From: Rhodospirillaceae bacterium
GTDB taxonomy: Bacteria > Pseudomonadota > Alphaproteobacteria > UBA8366 > GCA-2717185
Direction of reading: 5' to 3'
Assembly: GCA_028817685.1 (NCBI GenBank)
Contig: JAPPPC010000110.1
Location: 1 to 16,122, forward strand
DNA: 16,122 nt
Of the stretch, positions 13,781 to 16,122 are shown piece after piece. The notes under the pieces are model-generated. The model saw nothing but the letters and a program-made list of their open reading frames with translations. It was not told the DNA's origin and searched no databases. The position numbers and the translations under genes are program-made. Positions within the stretch are counted from its first letter, which is position 1, and each line of letters opens with the position of its first letter.

Positions 13781-14545
13781 CTAGGGTACACGCTGACCGG
13801 CCATGCGGCCAAATCCCCGAAAGAGTACGGCGGTCACCGCATAGACGAATACGAGCAGCGGCCCGGTGGGAAGGTCACTCAGCACCGAGAGCCCAACGCC
13901 TGCCAGCACCGCCACCCAACCGCATATTAGAGCCCAGCGAACACGCGTGGACGGCAGCGCGTTCACCGCGAGGGCCGGCAGGATGAGGCTCGCGAAGACG
14001 ACGTAAAGGCCGATAAGCTGGACGGATGCGGTCACGACCAGCGCGAAGATCGCAAAAAACCAGGCGCCCTCCCGCACCTTTGGCCAGCCGAACCACAACA
14101 GGATCGCGACGGCGTAGAGCGGCGCAAAGGCCAGAATGTCCGCCCAGGCAACGAACAGGAGTTGGCCGGAAAGGATATCTTGCATCGCTTCGCCGCCATG
14201 CGGGTGGTTGGCGAGCGCCAACAACACGCCGGATGCCGCAAGCACGAAACAGGCGCCGATGATCGCCTCCTGCTCTTTTGGAAGCGCTTTCTCGACGATT
14301 CGGAAAAACCACGCGGCCAAAAGTGCCCCGCCCAGCGCCACGATCTGGCGCAGTACCCAGGACTCCTCATGCGTAAAAAGATCCACGAGCACGACACAGA
14401 GACCGGCAATCTGCGCAATAGCGAGATCGATAAAAATGATCCCGCGCCGCAGCACTTCGATCCCAAGCGGCCCGTGGATAGAGGCGATCAGAATACCGGC
14501 GACAAGGGCCGGTGCGACGATGTCCAGGGCGTCAACGCTGTCCAA
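13781..14545 (-). CDS. znuB: Metal (probably zinc) ABC transporter permease, ABC-3 family
   Basis: This 254-residue inner-membrane protein has about seven or eight hydrophobic segments and the ABC-3 pattern: LVAGILIASIHGPLGIEVLR, IIFIDLAIAQIAGLCVVLVD (the conserved early segment with A-I-A-Q), EAIIGACFVLAASGVLLALA, GEAMQDILSGQLLFV and YVVFASLILPALAV. It moves a divalent metal, most likely zinc given its partners. The start must be the TTG at 14545, since no ATG or GTG occurs nearby in frame; AAAAGG is just upstream. It overlaps the end of the binding-protein gene by 14 bp, so the two are translationally coupled. No ABC ATPase is present in the window; it may lie beyond position 16122 or elsewhere. 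Length is normal to slightly short. Confidence 0.88.
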   Translation of the reverse strand: MDSVDALDIVAPALVAGILIASIHGPLGIEVLRRGIIFIDLAIAQIAGLCVVLVDLFTHEESWVLRQIVALGGALLAAWFFRIVEKALPKEQEAIIGACFVLAASGVLLALANHPHGGEAMQDILSGQLLFVAWADILAFAPLYAVAILLWFGWPKVREGAWFFAIFALVVTASVQLIGLYVVFASLILPALAVNALPSTRVRWALICGWVAVLAGVGLSVLSDLPTGPLLVFVYAVTAVLFRGFGRMAGQRVP

Positions 14546-15446
14546 TAGCCTTTTCCAGCCGGCTCAGCACGTCGTCGAAATAGGCCGCGAGTGCCCCAGG
14601 CGGCGCCTCGCGGTCCACCGTCGCCGGCAGTTCGACGACAGGCACGCCGGCCCGGCTCGACAACCACTCGGCCGGATCGGTGTCATCGTATGGCGTACGC
14701 AGAATGGCGCGGACATTGCTCTCTAGCGTTGAGGCCAACAGGGCCTCCAGATGACTTACGCTGGGTGGAATGCCCGGCTTCGCCTCTAGCGTGCCCGTTT
14801 GGCGCATGCCCGTCCAGCGGATGAAATAGGACCAGAATTTGTGGTGGACAACAACGGGCACATCGCGCAACGCGGCCGCCCGCGGCGCCCAGCGTGCCAT
14901 CGCCGCTTTCCAGGACGCGGTGAAACCGTTAAGACGGTCGGCGTAATGACTGGCACCCGAAGGGTCGATCGCCGAAAGCCGCTTCGAAAGCGTTTCGGCG
15001 AGGCTCAAAATATTCCGCGGGTCGAGATGGACATGCGGATTGCCTTCCGGGTGCAAATCGCCAAGGCTCCGGTCGATCGAACCGGGCTTTTCGCTAACCT
15101 CCACATGGCCGGACGTCATCAAATGACCGGGCTTACCCGCTTGGATTCCGCCACCGCCACGCTGCAGCAGCAGCGGCAGCCAGCCGACTTCCAGTCCGGC
15201 ACCGGAACAGACGACCAAACCGGCACGCCGGATCTTGGCGACGAGACTGGGCCGGGCGCGAATGTGGTGGGGGTCTTGGCGAGCATGCGTGGCGCTATAA
15301 GCCGTGACCCGGTCACCGCCGATTTCCCGCGCTAACGCAGCCCATTCCGGCTCGCACGCGAAGCCCTTCACCGCCGCGTTGGCGGGCCCGGCCGCTGCCA
15401 ACAGCAGCGCTGCGGCAACGGCCGGTAATACAAAATTTTTAAGCAT
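14532..15446 (-). CDS. znuA: Zinc/metal ABC transporter periplasmic binding protein (ZnuA-like)
   Basis: This 304-residue protein has a Sec signal peptide (MLKNFVLPAV start, hydrophobic core, cleavage after P-A-N-A, residue 24) and the cluster A-I metal-binding fold. Candidate ligands are His60 in QDPHHI, His138 and His140 in GNPHVHLDP, and His201/His202 in VVVHHKFWSYF, matching the three-histidine arrangement of ZnuA; a fourth ligand near the C-terminus cannot be fixed by eye. The long histidine-rich loop of E. coli ZnuA is absent and replaced by a shorter GHVEVSEK...GDLHPEG segment. It captures zinc, or possibly manganese, for the downstream permease. The ATG at 15446 is 5 bp after the stop of the outer-membrane gene, whose final codons contain the Shine-Dalgarno. 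Zur control is likely but the promoter lies outside the window. Confidence 0.9.
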   Translation of the reverse strand: MLKNFVLPAVAAALLLAAAGPANAAVKGFACEPEWAALAREIGGDRVTAYSATHARQDPHHIRARPSLVAKIRRAGLVVCSGAGLEVGWLPLLLQRGGGGIQAGKPGHLMTSGHVEVSEKPGSIDRSLGDLHPEGNPHVHLDPRNILSLAETLSKRLSAIDPSGASHYADRLNGFTASWKAAMARWAPRAAALRDVPVVVHHKFWSYFIRWTGMRQTGTLEAKPGIPPSVSHLEALLASTLESNVRAILRTPYDDTDPAEWLSSRAGVPVVELPATVDREAPPGALAAYFDDVLSRLEKAIGQR

Positions 15447-15451
15447 CTGGC

Positions 15452-16122
15452 CTAGTACGGATGCGCCCCGTGCGCACCGATGCTCATGATATATTGCAGG
15501 AGGAACTGATTGTCCGACCGGTTGTCCGCCAGTTCCTCGCGATTGTACTGCACGCGGATTCGACCGTACTCACTGTTCGTCCAATCGCCCATGACGGCGA
15601 ACGCTTCGGGGTCATGGCCGGCGGAGTCGAGGGCACTGCCAACGAGGCCGAGCGGCGTATCCGGCGCATGCATCCGTGAGTAGCGCAGCCCCACACGCCA
15701 AGCCGGTGCGAACTTATAGACGGCCTGCGCATACCAGCCGCCGGCATCGTCGTCGAAGGAAACGAGTCCGTTACCGACATTGTATTCGCCGTCCTCGAAA
15801 CGATGGAAATACTCAGCCTGCAGGATGAGCTCCTGCTCGTTCGCATTACCGGTCGGCGCCCAGGTGTAACGTAGATCGACCGCGTAGAGGTTCGACTTGC
15901 CGGTAAAGGTGATCGCATTCTCATTGGTCTGGCGCGCGTTCACGTCACCCTGCAGCGTGTAGCCGCCGAGACGCCAGCTCTGATTGTCGCCTATGTCGCC
16001 ACCGATACGGCCGAAGGCGGACCAGCCGCCAAGACCGCTGACGGAGCCGCCAAACGGGAAATCGTCGACCCGGAAAACACCGCCGCCAAGTTCCGCGTAG
16101 ATGTCCGTCGGCAAAACGTAGG
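15452..16122 (-). CDS. Outer-membrane beta-barrel protein of a metal-uptake operon, C-terminal part
   Basis: The reading frame stays open to the right edge (…YVLPTDIYAELGG…), so this is the C-terminal 222 residues of a longer protein. It shows alternating, aromatic-rich strands and periplasmic turns expected of a beta-barrel: WSAFGRIGGDIGDNQSWRLG, LYAVDLRYTWAPTG, ELILQAEYFHRFEDGEYNV, GWYAQAVYKFAPAWRVGLRY, RIRVQYNREELADNRSDNQF and QYIMSIGAHGAHPY. The His-bearing end and final aromatic residue closely resemble proteins annotated as zinc-regulated outer-membrane receptors beside znuA; that match is from memory. No TonB box or plug can be judged because the N-terminus is missing, so a plug-less porin is possible. 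The stop is 5 bp before the ZnuA start, consistent with a role in bringing metal across the outer membrane. Confidence 0.78.
   Translation of the reverse strand, partial: YVLPTDIYAELGGGVFRVDDFPFGGSVSGLGGWSAFGRIGGDIGDNQSWRLGGYTLQGDVNARQTNENAITFTGKSNLYAVDLRYTWAPTGNANEQELILQAEYFHRFEDGEYNVGNGLVSFDDDAGGWYAQAVYKFAPAWRVGLRYSRMHAPDTPLGLVGSALDSAGHDPEAFAVMGDWTNSEYGRIRVQYNREELADNRSDNQFLLQYIMSIGAHGAHPY

Noticed and set aside
13130..13930. 266-codon plus-strand open frame
   Set aside because: It is antisense to the dioxygenase and part of the permease; composition is that of a shadow frame.
1..16122. CRISPR arrays, tRNA or rRNA genes, insertion sequences, defence systems
   Set aside because: No spaced direct repeats, cloverleaf, rRNA core motif, transposase or known defence domain was found on either strand by reading.

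Overview
The window is a GC-rich, gene-dense stretch with ordinary proteobacterial housekeeping and catabolic families. The gene content (DMT and MFS transporters, tandem GSTs, a cyclase, medium-chain reductases, a LLM oxidoreductase, a TPR-methyltransferase, a zinc-uptake operon with an outer-membrane barrel) suggests a free-living alphaproteobacterium, plausibly Rhodospirillales. That placement is inference from family content; there is no rRNA or marker gene. No tRNA, rRNA, IS element, phage gene, integrase or CRISPR array was seen.

Layout. 1-1798 (minus): a Rid-family protein, then an EamA-type DMT transporter, then the N-terminus of an MFS transporter that runs off the left edge. The last two overlap by ATGA. 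1943-2981 (plus): a secreted protein of unknown function and a GNAT acetyltransferase. 3047-4105 (minus) is a LLM-class flavin/F420 oxidoreductase, divergent from a four-domain rhodanese protein (4239-5825, plus) across a 133-bp region with back-to-back promoter-like motifs. 5826-7491 (minus) is a two-gene GST operon, divergent from a TPR plus SAM-methyltransferase protein (7613-9697, plus). 9694-10701 (minus) is a CurA/PGR-type reductase, divergent from a cyclase (10791-11693, plus). 11723-12712 (minus) is a second, zinc-less medium-chain reductase whose upstream region holds an AT-rich 70-bp inverted-repeat element. 12890-16122 (minus) is an apparent operon: outer-membrane barrel (partial), ZnuA-like binding protein, ZnuB-like permease, then a TauD/TfdA dioxygenase, ended by a clear intrinsic terminator at 12852-12876.

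How the genes may work together. The only strongly coherent unit is the metal-uptake operon: outer-membrane passage, periplasmic capture and inner-membrane permease are present, but no ATPase lies in the window, and an Fe(II)/2-oxoglutarate dioxygenase is appended. The middle of the window looks like a loose collection of detoxification and small-molecule catabolism enzymes in short divergent pairs, not one pathway. Convergent neighbours are packed extremely tightly: stop codons abut at 5825/5826 and overlap at 9694-9697.

I found no convincing new defence or mobile system. The observations most worth a second look are the 70-bp inverted-repeat element at 12749-12818, the dioxygenase fused transcriptionally to the zinc operon, the paired inverted repeats between 2981 and 3098, the Rid protein without its catalytic arginine, and the rhodanese array with a single cysteine.
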